NCBI GenBank assembly: GCA_029204225.1
Contig: CM055092.1
Location: forward strand, 76,292,590-76,354,589
Reading direction: 5' to 3'
DNA length: 62,000 bases
From: Diphasiastrum complanatum
Lineage: Eukaryota; Streptophyta; Lycopodiopsida; Lycopodiales; Lycopodiaceae
The position numbers were made by a program, and so were the translations under genes. The notes below the pieces were generated by a model that did not search any database, was not told the DNA's origin, and worked only from the letters and a program-made list of their open reading frames with translations. Numbering within the stretch: position 1 is the first letter of the stretch; each line of letters starts with the position of its first letter. Shown piece after piece: positions 44,200 to 56,505 of this stretch.

Positions 44200-45589
44200 G
44201 TGAAATAGGTTCCTTAAGCTATAGCATATGTCCTAGTTCAACTGCCACAATTTGTTGCCTCTCTCCTCCTCCAACTGCCACTGTCCACTTTCTTCTCTTC
44301 TTCTCCTCCCTCCATCATTGCACCTCTTCTCCCTCCACCGCTGCTCCACATCCACCTCTCTCTTGCACCTCCATCGTTGCTTGGTAGCCTCCTTGTCCAT
44401 CCCAACTCCACAACCCTCCAATTAGGCATCTTACATTGAATCTATCTGAAATTCCTTTCAGATCCACTCCATAGAGCGTCCTACTCCCTACTCCATCGCT
44501 GCTCCTTGCTTCTTGCTCCACAACCTCATTTCCTACTCCTCATAGCTTCAACTTCATTACTGCTCCATGCTCCACCCTTGTTCCACAACCTCATCTCCTG
44601 CCCTTTGAATTTGTCTTTCCATGCAATTCAAGCACACAATAATGGCTTGGCAACATGCTATCAACAATTTGAGAGATGATTTATTTTTGTTGATTCCCAA
44701 TAAACTGAGTTTGGTTATTCAACGCAAGGCTTCAGTGAATCCCAATTTGCCAATCCATTTGGATCAATGCAAACCCCCTCCAATGCAAGCCAACGAGCTA
44801 GAGGAAGACGAAAAAAAACTAGAGGTGGGAAATCATTGCTACCTACATGTAGGAAAAAGGATATACAAGTAGGCATGGCAAAAATTTTTGTACAAAGGGG
44901 GAGAACTTGCTTTGTGATTTCAAGGTAGTCAAGGGGTTGGAACAAGCGTAGCGGGTAGGTCCCTTATTTTTCAATGTCTGAAAGTGAACATAATGTGAGT
45001 AGCAATTTTCTTCAGAGTTGTACAGGTCTTGGATACTTCGTATGGGGCACATTCTATATTCAATCCACCATGTGTATATGACAATTCAACTCAACTGGAT
45101 TCTCTCCCGATGAGGTTTTTTCACCTCTCTCAAATGATCATAATTTTGTTGATCCCCTTCATTTGGAACTCCTTCAAAGGAGCCATCTTATAGTGAGAGA
45201 ATTTTTGTTGGGGATAGAGAGCCCGACTCTTTAGGACGAAAGAGGAAGTTCAACCAACTGTCATGTATTGAGGCTGCCAATTAGAGAAAGTAACGCTGGT
45301 TTATCTGAAGCATTGTAGTCAGTGAGGCTGTGGATAGTGAAAGGCTATCATTGGAGAAAGACATGATGGTCATGTACAAAGAGACAAAGATGTAGGGTCG
45401 AAGATCTTGCGTAGTATAGCCCTCCCGCCTGTCAACAAGGGTTAGATCACTGGATAGGTACCTAATTATGCATAGATGCTACTTTTAGTTAGTTTCCTAC
45501 TTTCTCCCTTAACTCTACTCACCACTAACACTATTCTCCTTTAACTCTACTCCTCTACACTTTTATTCATCATGATTTGGGTGAAGGGA
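44200..45589 (+). other. C/T-rich stretch and an unrecognised 83-codon frame
   Basis: 44240-44620 is pyrimidine-rich (CTCCTCC, CCACCGCTGCTCC), like the leader of gypsy E. It is followed by a plus-strand frame 44621-44872 (MAWQHAINNLRDDLFLLIPN and so on) that I do not recognise. The arrangement suggests a leader followed by a broken gag-like start, but no motif confirms it. Confidence 0.3.
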
Positions 45590-46154
45590 AGGGATAGAAA
45601 AGAAGAGATTGAGAAGAGAAGAGAGAAAGAGAGAGAAATAGAGAGTGAGGGTGGAGGTTAGCTCAAATGCACATTATACTTGGTAAAGGAGAAACATAAA
45701 CTATTGAAACCAAAAAGCATGAACTTGAAAGCAATTGAAAACAACAAGAGCAATAGCAAGCATTGAATTGCAAATGAGGATGCTTCTCTTCCAAAATTGG
45801 TAGAGTTTCCTCCTCATTAAGCATGAAAATAGTGTACAAATGGTGTCTTTTTATAAAATGGGAAAGGCCCTTGCCCTCAATCTTATTGGCTGATATTCAC
45901 AATGATCCTATCCATTCATCTTGGACCCAACTTGATCCAAGGGTCCACAAAAAGTACATTACAAATCACAAGATTCATGTGAGTCCCAATTTGGACCCAA
46001 CTCTAAAAAGTAATCTCTAAGTTTAAAAATGACATTGGGCCTCTAGTTTTATTTTAATTCCAAAGCCCAAGTCATGTTTATTTTATTTACAAATTTATTT
46101 GCGTGCTCATTGGGCCATGGGCTTATACACGCAGGATGTCATGCCCTCGCAACA
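45590..46154 (-). repeat. LTR-like copy, minus orientation; candidate 3' LTR of gypsy T
   Basis: On the minus strand it begins TGTTGCGAGGGCATGAC at 46154, about 35 bases after the end of the extra ORF region of gypsy T. It is the inverted partner of 42606-43140. Assignment to gypsy T rests on position. The nearest purine tract (TTGGGGG, near 46195) is not directly adjacent, so a separate element is possible. Confidence 0.5.
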
Positions 46155-46189
46155 CATTTTATTGGATGATTTTATTTATTTACACTTTG

Positions 46190-49100
46190 TTGGGAATACC
46201 CCCAACAGGACCCACGGCCTGAAGTAGTGCCAGTCCCTCGGCACTCTGCCGGTTTAGTAGAGTGTTTTCTTTGCCCGCCTTTGCTGGATGAGGTAGGTGG
46301 TGACGTCCTCCATAAAGTTGAGGCGGTCCAATTTTTTCAAGTCTTTTGGCGTGTGTAGAGACTTGTGGACCCCCCGCAGCCAATCTTGGTCGACCCATGT
46401 TTGGAATCAGCGTGTCCATGGATCACCCAGAAGCACAGCTCGGTAATATACACGAGCTATTGGCAGCTGATCTTCGACTTTGTCTGAAGGTAGTGCCTTA
46501 TTAACATCAAAGAATATGGATGGAAGAAAATTGTCCCATTTAGTTTTGATCCCCATCAGATGTTCTAAATCCCGAGCATAAGTGGCTGCCGCACGGACTG
46601 TGGGATCAGGGCAATTGATGTATTGGTTGGCGAATGCAGTGAGAGCCCTTCTGACGTCTACATCCGTAGTCCACCCATATTCTGATTGTATGACCGACCA
46701 ATTGAAATTCTAAAGTGTAATCTTGTCCAGAGGGGTGTCGCATTCCGCCCATTTGGATCTTCGTGGACATGGCAAGAAGTGCGCGTTCACCCGTAATTGT
46801 TGTGGACTCGTCACGTAGGCCCTGATGGCCGCAGAGTCTCTTTTGAAAAACTGCTAATGCCACTCTGGTTGTGGTTGGAGGGCGGGCAATGCTTGCAGTT
46901 CGTTTTTCTTTATGGTCTGAGCTAAGAACGATATTTGTCAGCCGCCTCTTGATGACTCGTGGAGATACTTTGATAAAAATTCATTGATTTCCTCCTCCAC
47001 GGACTTCGGTCTTCGGAAGGCCCGGCTGGCAGATATTGTACGCGAACCTCTGGATGATGTTGTTTGGCTTTGACTGGTGGTTGCGCCTTGGCCCTGGTCT
47101 CGCATCTCAGCAGCCGCATCCGTCTGCCCTTGGTCTTGGCCTTCGGACCCTTGATCTGGTTGAGATCCCCCTACTGCCTGCTGGCTCTGATCTTGGTTGG
47201 TACTAGCCTGTGCAGCGTCAAAATTAGGTGGCGGTGGAATTATCACGAAGTTGGGCTGGGCCTTCGCGTCCATGAATTTCTGGCACGCCTTGAGGGCTTG
47301 CTTGGCCTGGGCGAGCTCATGAGTTGCGCTTGCCCGATACTTGTTGAACTCTGTCTGGTAGCTGTTTAAGGTTTGGATATAAACCTGCACCTGACGTCGT
47401 AGAAGATTCATCTCTGATTGAGAAAGTGGCCTTGAGTCCGGTGCAGGTCGAGCTAACCAGACGAGCTTTTTGTCTTGTAGGACTTTGACCTCTGTCCACA
47501 GGCACGTATTCTCTGCTTCCAAAAGGGTAAGTTGCGCCTAGATGGGGGCAAGCCGTTGGGACGCTTCAGGATTGAAGCTCCCGCACCTTTGTGGAGGCCT
47601 CAGTCAGTGCGTTGGAGAGGCTTTAGATATATTTGTTGAGGCCCTCCTACTTCTATTGCAGCTTGGCAATCTCCTGGTGCCCTGCTTGTTCGTGTTGATG
47701 AGCCAAAATCAGCTCTTGCTGCAGCTTGGTGAGGTCTGCTCGTAGCTATGTATTACTTGTCGCCAAGTGTAGTACCCTGCTTTCCAGAATAGCTTTGGCC
47801 GGTACTGCATCCAGAATGTATTTTCCCAGAGTTTGGTACGTCGTCGTTAGATATGTGGGAGCAGCCGGTACACTGGCACTGATAGGGGCTTGTGTTGTAT
47901 CAGCCCCGACGACTTGTGGAATCCCATCATCATTATCTTCTATCAGGTTCTCATTAGACCTGATGCCATCTGGGGCGGTAGGATCAGTCCGATTTGACGA
48001 TGGTACAAACACTGTTGGACAAATGCGTCATCAGGCAACAGTTGGTTGCCCTCGGCAATCTTTGTTGGCGAAGCGGGTGGGGTTTGAGAAATAACTGTGG
48101 AAACATGGGTGAGGACAGTTTGTCTGAACGAGAGAATGGAGAAACAGAGGGAAACTGGAGGGTGGTGTGGAGTATGGAAGAAGGTGAGGATGGAGCATAA
48201 AGTGTCTGGCATGGGGAAATTGATAACTTGCATCCACGCTAGAGTGTCGGGGGACAGTTGTGAATCAGAAGGATTGAATGTGAGAGGAGCAACGGTGGTG
48301 GCAAGAGTGATGGAGGATGCGATGGTGATGGATGGAGTTGTGGATAATGGAACAGAGATAGGAGTGGAATCAACAGAGGAAACGAGGATGGACACAGAAA
48401 CAGATGTGGATAGAGCAAGGAGAGAGGTAGCGACAACATAGATCGTAGTGGGGAGTTGCATAGAAGAGGAAGTGGCGGTGGTTGATGGAGTGGTTAGTGC
48501 AATAGTGGAGACACGTCTTCGGGTTACAAATGGAGATGTGGATGTAGAGGCAGCGCCACACATTCGTTTGTTGGCCGTTGTGTTAATAACTGCAGGTTGG
48601 GAGGAGGTAGATGCTTGAGATGGCGGATAAAGGTTAGTATGTGGCACAAGGGTAGACAGGAGGGATGAGCGTTGGAAACCGCGCACTTTCGTCTCAAGAA
48701 GTGCAGAGACAAAGTTACACAACAAGGGACCTGCTGCGATGGTCACGGTTGTGGGGTTTTATGGAAAGGGTTAGCTCACGAATGAGGAAGCTATGCCAGT
48801 CGTATGGCACAACCGAGGGGCTAGGAAATTTCAGAAAGGATTCCACTATCTGACTCAGCAGCTTAGACTGGATTCTGTCCTTGCAAAATGTTAAAATGAC
48901 TAGAAAGTTATTCAACAAATGCGCAGTTGCCTGTATGATGGGTTCCGTGATAGCTTCTATCAAGTAACCATTATTAGTCTGGATGGGAATTTTGGGTGCA
49001 GTTTGGGTGACGAAAGGTTTGATCAAACCTTTTGGCGTAGCGATGGGAGATGGGTTGACGATCACTGGACATAATGCCAATGGTGACCATCGAGTCGGCG

Positions 49101-49369
49101 TTAATCCTGACCTTGTACGTGGTACCTTGGTACAGGAAGTGGAAACGAGCCTTGTCCTCGTCCTAGGTGGTGTAAGCGTGAAGGGAGAGGCCCATGTTAA
49201 TCTCAGAATCGAAAAGCGTCGGGTAAAAACCCATTGCTTCTATAAGTGGGCCGGCTGTCTGCAGCCATGGTTGGATCAGAGCGTCAGAGGGTAAAGGCCA
49301 AATCTGTGTGGCCTCAGAGATTTCATGTATGATCACCTGTTTGGTGTCTTCAAAGGATGAGGAGGCCAT
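46190..49369 (-). pseudogene. Extra coding region downstream of integrase in gypsy T (unknown protein)
   Basis: About 3.2 kb of minus-strand coding-like sequence follows integrase, with a handful of stops and shifts. It starts MASSSFEDTKQVIIHEI at 49369, with the conserved-looking WLQTAGPLIEAMGFYPTLFD. Next comes a helical segment (LIEAITEPIIQATAHLL, 48960-48900 area). A Ser/Thr/Pro-rich region follows, including a hydrophobic run (IYVVATSLLALSTSVSVSIL, about 48430). Coiled-coil pieces (LRADLTKLQQELILAHQHEQ; LKACQKFMDAK) and a Gln/Asp/Ser linker come after. The end is a compact domain (GWTTDVDVRRALTAFANQYI, TKWDNFLPSIFFDVNKALPS, DWLRGVHKSLHTPKDLKKL). I do not recognise it. An env-like or accessory ORF, as in Athila-type elements, is possible by position. 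Confidence 0.6.
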
Positions 49370-49609
49370 GTTAGCAGTGATGATTAGAGGTCGGAAAAGT
49401 AAGAAAAACGGTGGAGAATGGAAAAAGATGTGGAAACGGTAGAAAACTGAGAATGACGAGTGTTGGATTCTGATGGATTTCTCCGATCTTGCCAGATCTT
49501 GCTGAATCTTGATGGATCTAGCTTGATTTGGCTTGATCTCCTTAGATCTAGTGGTGATGGCTTAGCAGATTAGCTTGTTGTAACGTGCCACCCTCGATCT
49601 GGATCTGTC

Positions 49610-50640
49610 TTATTGTGGTGGCCAGTACTTGTGCAACCGGCTACCGTTGATGGGTGTGTCGAATGGTGTCCCATCTAGCTTTTCTAAGTTCGCGGCTCCA
49701 TGATTAAAAATTTCTTTGATCCTATAAGGACCTTCGTCAGTGAATTTTAACTTTCGCTTGATCGCCTTGGTTTTATACATCAGGACCAGATCTCCTGAAC
49801 GAAGATCCTTCTTTTGTAATCTGCAATCATGCCAAGCTTTGCGTCTTTCCTTTTCAGCTGCCAGTGCATGCAAAACTAGTAAGCGTGTTTTACAGAGTTT
49901 ATGCAGAGGTAGAGATTTGGACTCATTAAGATGTTGCGCGGTGGCAATCCTTAATGAAGGAACTAAAAACTCTACTAGCATCACAACATCCTGACCATAT
50001 ACCAATTGGAAGGGTGTTTGATCAGTGATTCTTTTATATGCTATCCTGAATGTCCACAGTGCAGCATGCAAGTTGTGTTCCCAATCTGATCTGCTAGCTT
50101 CAACTGTTTTCATGAGCACGCTACACAGGATCTTATTGGATGATTCTACTTGCCCATTACCACGAGGATAATAAGACGTACTGGTTCTGTGGATCACAAA
50201 GAATTCCTCCAATAGGACCTTGATGGTCTCGTTGATGAAATGGCTTCCGCGACCATTGACTAGCTCCACCGGGCATCCGAAGTGCACAATGATATTTTCA
50301 TAAAGAAATTGGCAGTGGTCCTAGCATCAGCTACTCTTACTGCCTTAGCTTTGACCCATTTAGTGAGGTAGTATGTGGCTACGATTATGTATCGAGCCTG
50401 GGAACTCCTTGTTGCAGGGTGAATTGGACCAATATAATCCAATCCCCATTTTTCGAACGGTGCTTGGGCTAAGACTGGGTGCAGTAGATCATAGTTCAAT
50501 CTCGTTGGTCTCCTTGCCCTTTGGCACACATCGCACTTTTTCAAGTATTCCTCCGTATCTTTATGAATCGTTGGCCACCAACATCCTAATTGCAGGATCT
50601 TGCGAACTGTAATGTCAGATGCAAAATGACCCCCACCCAT
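49610..50640 (-). pseudogene. Gypsy T integrase (broken)
   Basis: The zinc-binding region (CWWPTIHKDTEEYLKKCDVCQRA) is followed by the core with WGLDYIGP (first Asp). After a frameshift near 50280, NGRGSHF stands where S/T-D-R-G-x-x-F is expected, so the second catalytic Asp is Gly. YYPRGNGQVESSNK has the catalytic Glu. The C-terminal part (RSGDLVLMYK, GPYRIKEIF, GSRLHKYWPP) is complete and has no chromodomain, as expected for Tat elements. Confidence 0.9.
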
Positions 50641-50765
50641 GCCTTCATGTGAAAGCGAAATGATCTGGGTGGTCTCATGAGGAAGAATACACCGCCGAAG
50701 AATTCCATCAAGACCTCTTCAGTACAACTGGTCAGCAATCAGCTGATAAGGTCTAGCCTTCAAGA

Positions 50766-51843
50766 TTAATTTTTGTTGTTGCGCCTTTGGTAGTTATTTG
50801 TCTGGTGGCCCCGCATTAGACATTCAACAATGTCGGCAGTCCATTCTAGTACTGTGTCCACGTAAAATAAGACAGCATCTGCCAACTCATCGTCGGGTTG
50901 GGTTGCAATCTCCTTTCCCTTGATTCGTGACACATGATCTGCCATGTAGTGTTGTTTTCCCTTGCGAACTACTATCCAAAAATCAAACTCCGATAATAGA
51001 AGTAGCCATCTGGGGATTCTTCCGGTATTGCAAGTTTTATTAACGAGATAGAGCAAGGGCTGATGGTTCGTATAAAAAGCAAAATGTGTGGCCATCAAGT
51101 AGTGTCGAAATTTCTTAACCGCATAGATCCTTGCCAATGCTTCCCGCTCTATGATTGAATAGTTCATTTCGATATCACTGAGCTGTCGGCTTGCAAACCG
51201 GATTGGAAAATCCTTTTTGTGTTCACCTGGCTGGATTAAGACTGCTCCAACTGCATACTTCGATGCGTTCGTATGCACGTGAAACTCAATGGACCAATTG
51301 GGTGGCCGTAAGATTGGTGCTGAAACCAATGCATCCTTAAGCTTTTGGAAAGCATTTAGGGCCTCCTCATTCCAATGTGAATCCGTTGTGAGTTTGTAGA
51401 TTGGTCTGGCTAACTCCGCAAAATCAAGAATGAAGATCCTATAATAGTTAGCATGACCCATGAAAATGTAGACCTCGCGGATTGTCCCTGGTGGTGGTAG
51501 ATCAATAATGATCCTGATCTTTGATAGATCTGTGACGATCTCGTGTCTTGACACTATATGGCCGAGAATCAAGCCATGTGTCACCCAGAATTGACATTTT
51601 TCTGGATTCAAGGAGATCTGGTATTCGCGGCATTTTTGTAACACCTTCAAATTGGATAAGTGTTCTGAATCTGGTCCATGCACGCACAGTTCGTCCAAGA
51701 AAATTTCCAGACATTTTTGCAAATAATCTCTGAATGCCGCCTACATGACTCGCTGGAAAGTGCTTGGGGCATTGCAAAGTCCGAATGGCATCACTTTATA
51801 GGTTCTCCATTCCGTGGCAAATGTGTCTTGTGCTGGTCCTGAG
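50766..51843 (-). pseudogene. Gypsy T reverse transcriptase C-half and RNase H (broken)
   Basis: The block IFLDELCVHG corresponds to the catalytic F-x-D-D-F of RT, with the second Asp changed to Glu. NPEKCQFWV and LGHIVSR follow. RNase H begins at FHVHTNASKYAVGAVL (Asp of the consensus T-D-A-S changed to Asn), with YSIIEREALA and TNHQPLLYL. The frame is interrupted upstream, at about 51725, and by copia D at 51844. Confidence 0.9.
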
Positions 51844-52525
51844 TGTAAAAATTACAGCAAATAAGGATCCTAAAACACTTGAAATGATGAGGGAAACAAT
51901 AGATTATGATTTCATAAGATTAGCACAAGTTGAACCATCAAAATCCATCAAAAATCTATGCCTGAACCTCACTAAATGGCCCAAATCCTTGAAGAAGGCT
52001 TCACACGTGTGAAAGTACGGCCTCCCGTAGTCTGAGTACTGTACACCAGACCTACATTCAATCCTATAATCATTAGTAATCACAAGTACTCAAACAATTA
52101 TGAACATAGAGAGCAATTGCACCATTATGAGAGAAAAAACATGAAATTGCTTGATTGATTTTGGTGAGATATCATCACCTATATATACATGATCCATCAC
52201 GGTTTTGGGCAGGTATGGGTAGCCCTAAACCTATCCCTAATGCTAATTTTGGTGGATCTTTCATCCCTACCAAGTTAGGGTTGGAATCTTGGAGATCCCT
52301 CAACAATGCAAAAATTACCAAAAATAGCTCCTATTTTTTCTCCCTTGTATCTAAGCATAATTTGGACTCATTCCAAAGGTTCTAACACTTAGGTCTACTT
52401 GAGAACATCCTTATGAATGGAATCCTATGCTATTTGGCACGTGTGACAAGCCACATCATGACCATCTAACTATTTACAAGTCATATGACCAAAACTAGTC
52501 AAGCTAGAATTGTGAATTTTTAACA
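51844..52525 (-). repeat. 3' LTR of copia D
   Basis: On the minus strand it runs TGTTAAAAATTCAC to TAATTTTTACA. It contains CACACGTGTG (52002-52011), a TATA-like TATATATAC (about 52180-52188 on the plus strand) and another ACGTG motif (CACGTGTG near 52439). Confidence 0.95.
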
Positions 52526-52539
52526 CTCCTCCTCACTAT
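52526..52539 (-). other. Polypurine tract of copia D
   Basis: The minus strand reads AGTGAGGAGGAG immediately before the 3' LTR start, the usual priming tract for plus-strand DNA synthesis. Confidence 0.85.
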
Positions 52540-53067
52540 CTAGCTTGGTTCAATCATTGCTTTACTAATCACTCCAAGTGATGATCTGAACTTCATAAAA
52601 GGTGTCTTTTGAAGTGGTTTAGTAAGTAGATCAGCTACACATTCATTGCTTGGAACATGCTCCAAAGCAATCTCCTTGGCTTGCACCATTTCTCTCACAA
52701 AGTGATGGCATATCTCAATGTGCTTAGATCTTGCATGGAAGATTGGGTTAGATGCAAGGTGTTGGGCTGATGTATTGTCATTGTAGATGATTGGTGCCTC
52801 CTCTGAATCCATGATCTTTAGTTCCACCAATAATCTCTTGATCCAAAGTACCTCCTTTGTAATGGTTGTCAAAGCTTTGTACTCGGCCTCGGTTGAAGAT
52901 AGAGATATAGTTTCTTGCTTTTTTGAAAGCCATGAAACCACACCTTCTCCTATGAAAGTTGAATAGGCACTTGTCGATTTCCTATCCCTCTTGTCTACTG
53001 CAAAATCTGAATCACTAAATGCATGAAGGTTAATCATATCTCCTCTATATAGAATCCCAAAATCCAA
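52540..53067 (-). pseudogene. Copia D RNase H
   Basis: AFSDSDFAVDKRDRKSTSAYS, SLSSTEAEYKAL and YNDNTSAQHLASNPIFHARS are the copia RNase H blocks, all with conserved residues. It is separated from RT by a frameshift in an A-run near 53105. The frame itself is intact to its stop. Confidence 0.9.
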
Positions 53068-53106
53068 TGTACCCGAGATGTATCTTAGAATCCTCTTAGC
53101 CTTTTT

Positions 53107-55392
53107 TCAATGGATATTCAATGGCTTTTGCATGGATTGGCTCAACCTACATACACTAAAGCTAAGATCTGGTCTAGTTATAGTGATCCACATTAAGGAA
53201 CCTATAAGTTGCCTAAACAAAGTGATGTCCATAAAGGATCTTTCATCATCTTCATTTGGCACTTTTACATCTTGCTCCATTGGTGTGTCAACACTTTTGC
53301 ATACTTCCATCTTAAACTTCTTCAAAAGACTTTGAGCATAGTTTACTTGACTTATAAAGATAAAATCAGACCCTCTAAGTACTTCTATGCCTAAGATGAA
53401 GTGAAGACACCCTAGATCTACCATCTTGAACTCTAAGGATAGATCTATCTTGATTTTTTCAATACCATCAACACTATTTCCACTAATGATGATGTCATCT
53501 ACATAAATGAGTAAAAGTACAATACCAACATCATCAAACTTAATGTAAAGAGTGGGATCATATTCACTCTGAACAAAAGAAAGTGAAATAAGATAGCAAT
53601 GTAGTTTTGAGTTCCAAGATCTCGAGGCTTGCTTCAAGCCATAGATGCTTCTTTGGAGATGGCATACTTTGTTCTCCATTCCATGCTTGATGAACCCTTG
53701 TGGCTGCTCCATATAGATATCCTCTTCCAAAAAACCATTCAAGAAAGTATTAGAGACATCCATTTGACATAGAATCGATCCAAAATGTGATGCAAGTGCA
53801 ATGATTAGCCTTATTGTGACCATCTTGGCCACGGGTGCAAAAGTTTCCTCATAGTCTATCCCTCTCTCTTGAGCATAACCTTTTGCAACTAATCTTGCTT
53901 TATGTTTGTTAACACTCCCATTTGCATTCAACTTAAGCTTGAAGACCCACTTGCATCCTATTACATTCCTTTGAGGTCTCTCAACAAGCAACCAAGTTTC
54001 ATTCTCAATCAAGGCATCATACTCATCCAACATAGATTTATACCATTCTTTGGAGTTCAATGCATCTTCAACATTGGATGGTTCTTCAAAACTAGATAAA
54101 GCATAAGAAGTGGATGAGATACCCTCAACTTGTTGTCCTTTGCCTTGATATGTGAGCCTTGATGGCTCCACTTTTGCCCTTGAAGATCTCCTTGGTGTGA
54201 TAGGTGGGTTTGGTGCTTGCTCCTCCATGAGCTCCTCCTCAAAACCAAGATCTTGCTCCTCGGCCATCTTCTTCTTGATTGTTGGAGCACTTGAGCCTTC
54301 TTCAAGCATATGCATATGATGTTCATCAAAGATGACATCCCTTGAAACAACAAATTTGTTCAAGGATGGGAGATAGACTTTGTAGCCCTTGCTTGAGCTT
54401 GCATATCCAAGCACGATCCCTCTTGTGGAAGATGGATTCTCCTTGGTTCTTGTTTCCAATGGCACATGCACATAGCATATACACCCAAAAACTTTCAAGT
54501 GATTAAGATTGGGTTTCTTTCCATACAACATCTCATAAGGAGTTTTGCCTTCAATTGCTTTGCAAGACACCCTATTCATCAAGTAGTTTGCACATACAAG
54601 AGACTCACCCCAAAAGGATTTGGGCAAACAAGCATCTAATCTTAAAGCCTTAGAACATTCACATAATGTTCTATTCCTTCTTTCAGCAACTCCATTTTGT
54701 TGAGGAGTGTAAGGACAAGAAGTCTCTTTCTTGATCCCTTCCTCCTCACAAAAGGCCTTGAACTCATTGGAGATGAATTCTCCACCATTGTCACTTCTAA
54801 GAATCTTGATGCTATGATTATGATGCTTTTCCACAAACAACTTGAACTTTACAAAAGTATCAAATACTTGAGACTTGAAGGAAAGTAAGAACACCCAACA
54901 ATATCTTGAGTAGTCATCAATGAAGGTTAAAAACATGGATGAACCTCCATTAGATTTGGTGCTAGCAATGTGCACATCCGAGTGGATGAGTTCAAGAGGA
55001 TGAGATGACTTTGTGATGGAGTTAGGAAACACCTTCTTATGTGCCTTGGATAAGGCACAAGCTTCACAAACCTTGTCTTCCTTCCCAATAGACCTTGGTA
55101 GGCCTAAAGCATACTCCTCCTTGATCATAGCCTCCATGGAACTCGAGTTGACATGTCCAAGTCTTTTGTGCCATAAAGTAAAGGTAGATATCTTGCTCTT
55201 CTCGGCCAACATGACAACATTAGTATCCACAAATGCATCCAACTTATAAAGTTTGCCAAGTCTAGTGCCCTTAGCCACTATCTTACCCTTCTTCTTGATG
55301 AAACATTCATTTGAAGCAAAGTCAACATTGAAACCATTGTCTACCATTTGGCCAACACTTAGTAGATTCTTTGTTATTGTAGGAATGTACAA
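53107..55392 (-). pseudogene. Copia D integrase and reverse transcriptase (long intact frame, 761 codons)
   Basis: It begins in the protease/integrase linker (YIPTITKNLLSVGQMVDNG). The integrase zinc region (LWHKRLGHVNSSSM...CEACALSKAHK) and the core follow, with HSDVH, SDNGGEF and TPQQNGVAERRNR carrying Asp, Asp and Glu in place. VLGYASSSKGYKVYLP and VSRDVIFDE follow. RT has CKWVFKLKLNANGSVNKHKAR, CQMDVSNTFLNG (first Asp), SIYGLKQASRSW and LLLIYVDDIIISGN (catalytic Asp pair). No stop across 2.3 kb. Both catalytic triads look complete, although the polyprotein is broken on either side. Confidence 0.95.
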
Positions 55393-55493
55393 AACACCTT
55401 CTATGTTGATCTTTTTGGAAGATCCTAAGCAAAGGGGAATGCTACCAACTCCTTCAATATTACAAGCTTCATCATTTGCTGTATAGATAGACT

Positions 55494-56505
55494 TTATAGG
55501 TCCATTATAAGATAAGAGAGAAGAGAAAAATCCCTTTTACTAGTCATGTGTGAACTAGCACCCGAGTCAATCCACCAAGGATCTTCTCCTTTGAAGCTTG
55601 TTGAAGAAAATATGGACATCATGAGAGAGTCCTCATGTGAACTCTCCTCCTCCTCCTCTTTGCTCATGTTGGCTTGGCTTTGATCTTGCTTCCTCTTGAA
55701 GCATTCCGAGGCATAATGCCCCATCTTGCTACAATAGTAGCACTTCACCTTTAATTTGTCCTTCTTGACTTTGGTGGTTGATGGAGATGCCTTCGAGGGT
55801 CCTTCTTGATCCTCAAGCTTTGTAGACTTCTTGAATGTTGATACTTTGCCTTTGGACTTGTCTTTGCCTTTGGTGAAGAGAGCTTGGTCATCTCCACCTT
55901 GGATGGAAAGCCTATCCATCCTCTCTTGCATTTGGCTCTCTTGATTCCTCGGCCATGAGTGTGCCTTGGAGTTCTTCAAGTATGGGTAGCTTACCCATAA
56001 TTGCATATCCCTGAACCAAATTGTCAAATTCAAAGCTTATTCCATTCAATATGAGTTGAACAAGCTCTTCATCCTTGATAGGATCACCTATAAAGGCTAG
56101 CTCTTTGTTCAATTCCTTTACTCTTAGGACAAAAGTATGTGCACTCTCTCCTTTCTTTTGATAGCTTCTATAGATTTGATTCTTCAAAGCTAACATTCTA
56201 GTTTGGTTCTTGGATTCACAGACCTTTTGCAAAGTCTCCCAAGCATCTTGAGCTGAAGTGCAATCTCCTACCTCTCTTAAGAGTTCATTTGCAACATTCA
56301 TTTTTATGCAATGTAGTGCAACATTGCACCTCTTGATGTATTTGGTTTTTTCTTGAGGATGAATAGGTTCACCCTCCTTACTATTTACAATTTCCATCAG
56401 ATCTTGCATGATCATGATGGATTCCATTCTAACTTTCCATATGGAATAGTTAGTTTTGTTGAGCCTTTCATTAGTATCCAAAAGATATGCATTTATAGAT
56501 GCCAT
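55494..56505 (-). pseudogene. Copia D gag and protease (two frames)
   Basis: ATG at 56505 gives MASINAYLLDTNERLNKTN, then YSIWKVRMESIM, the copia gag start. The frame runs about 190 codons to AEESRE, where a one-base shift near 55940 moves it to the next frame (QERMDRLSIQGG). That frame has the zinc knuckle CYYCSKMGHYASEC and the protease active site WWIDSGASSHM. It ends early at SLLSYLIMDL because of another shift near 55520. Confidence 0.9.

Noticed and set aside
47542-48441. Plus-strand frames opposite the extra ORF of gypsy T
   Set aside because: They show no motif and lie antisense to a coherent series of minus-strand coding pieces. A true antisense ORF, as in some Tat elements, was considered but is not supported by motifs.
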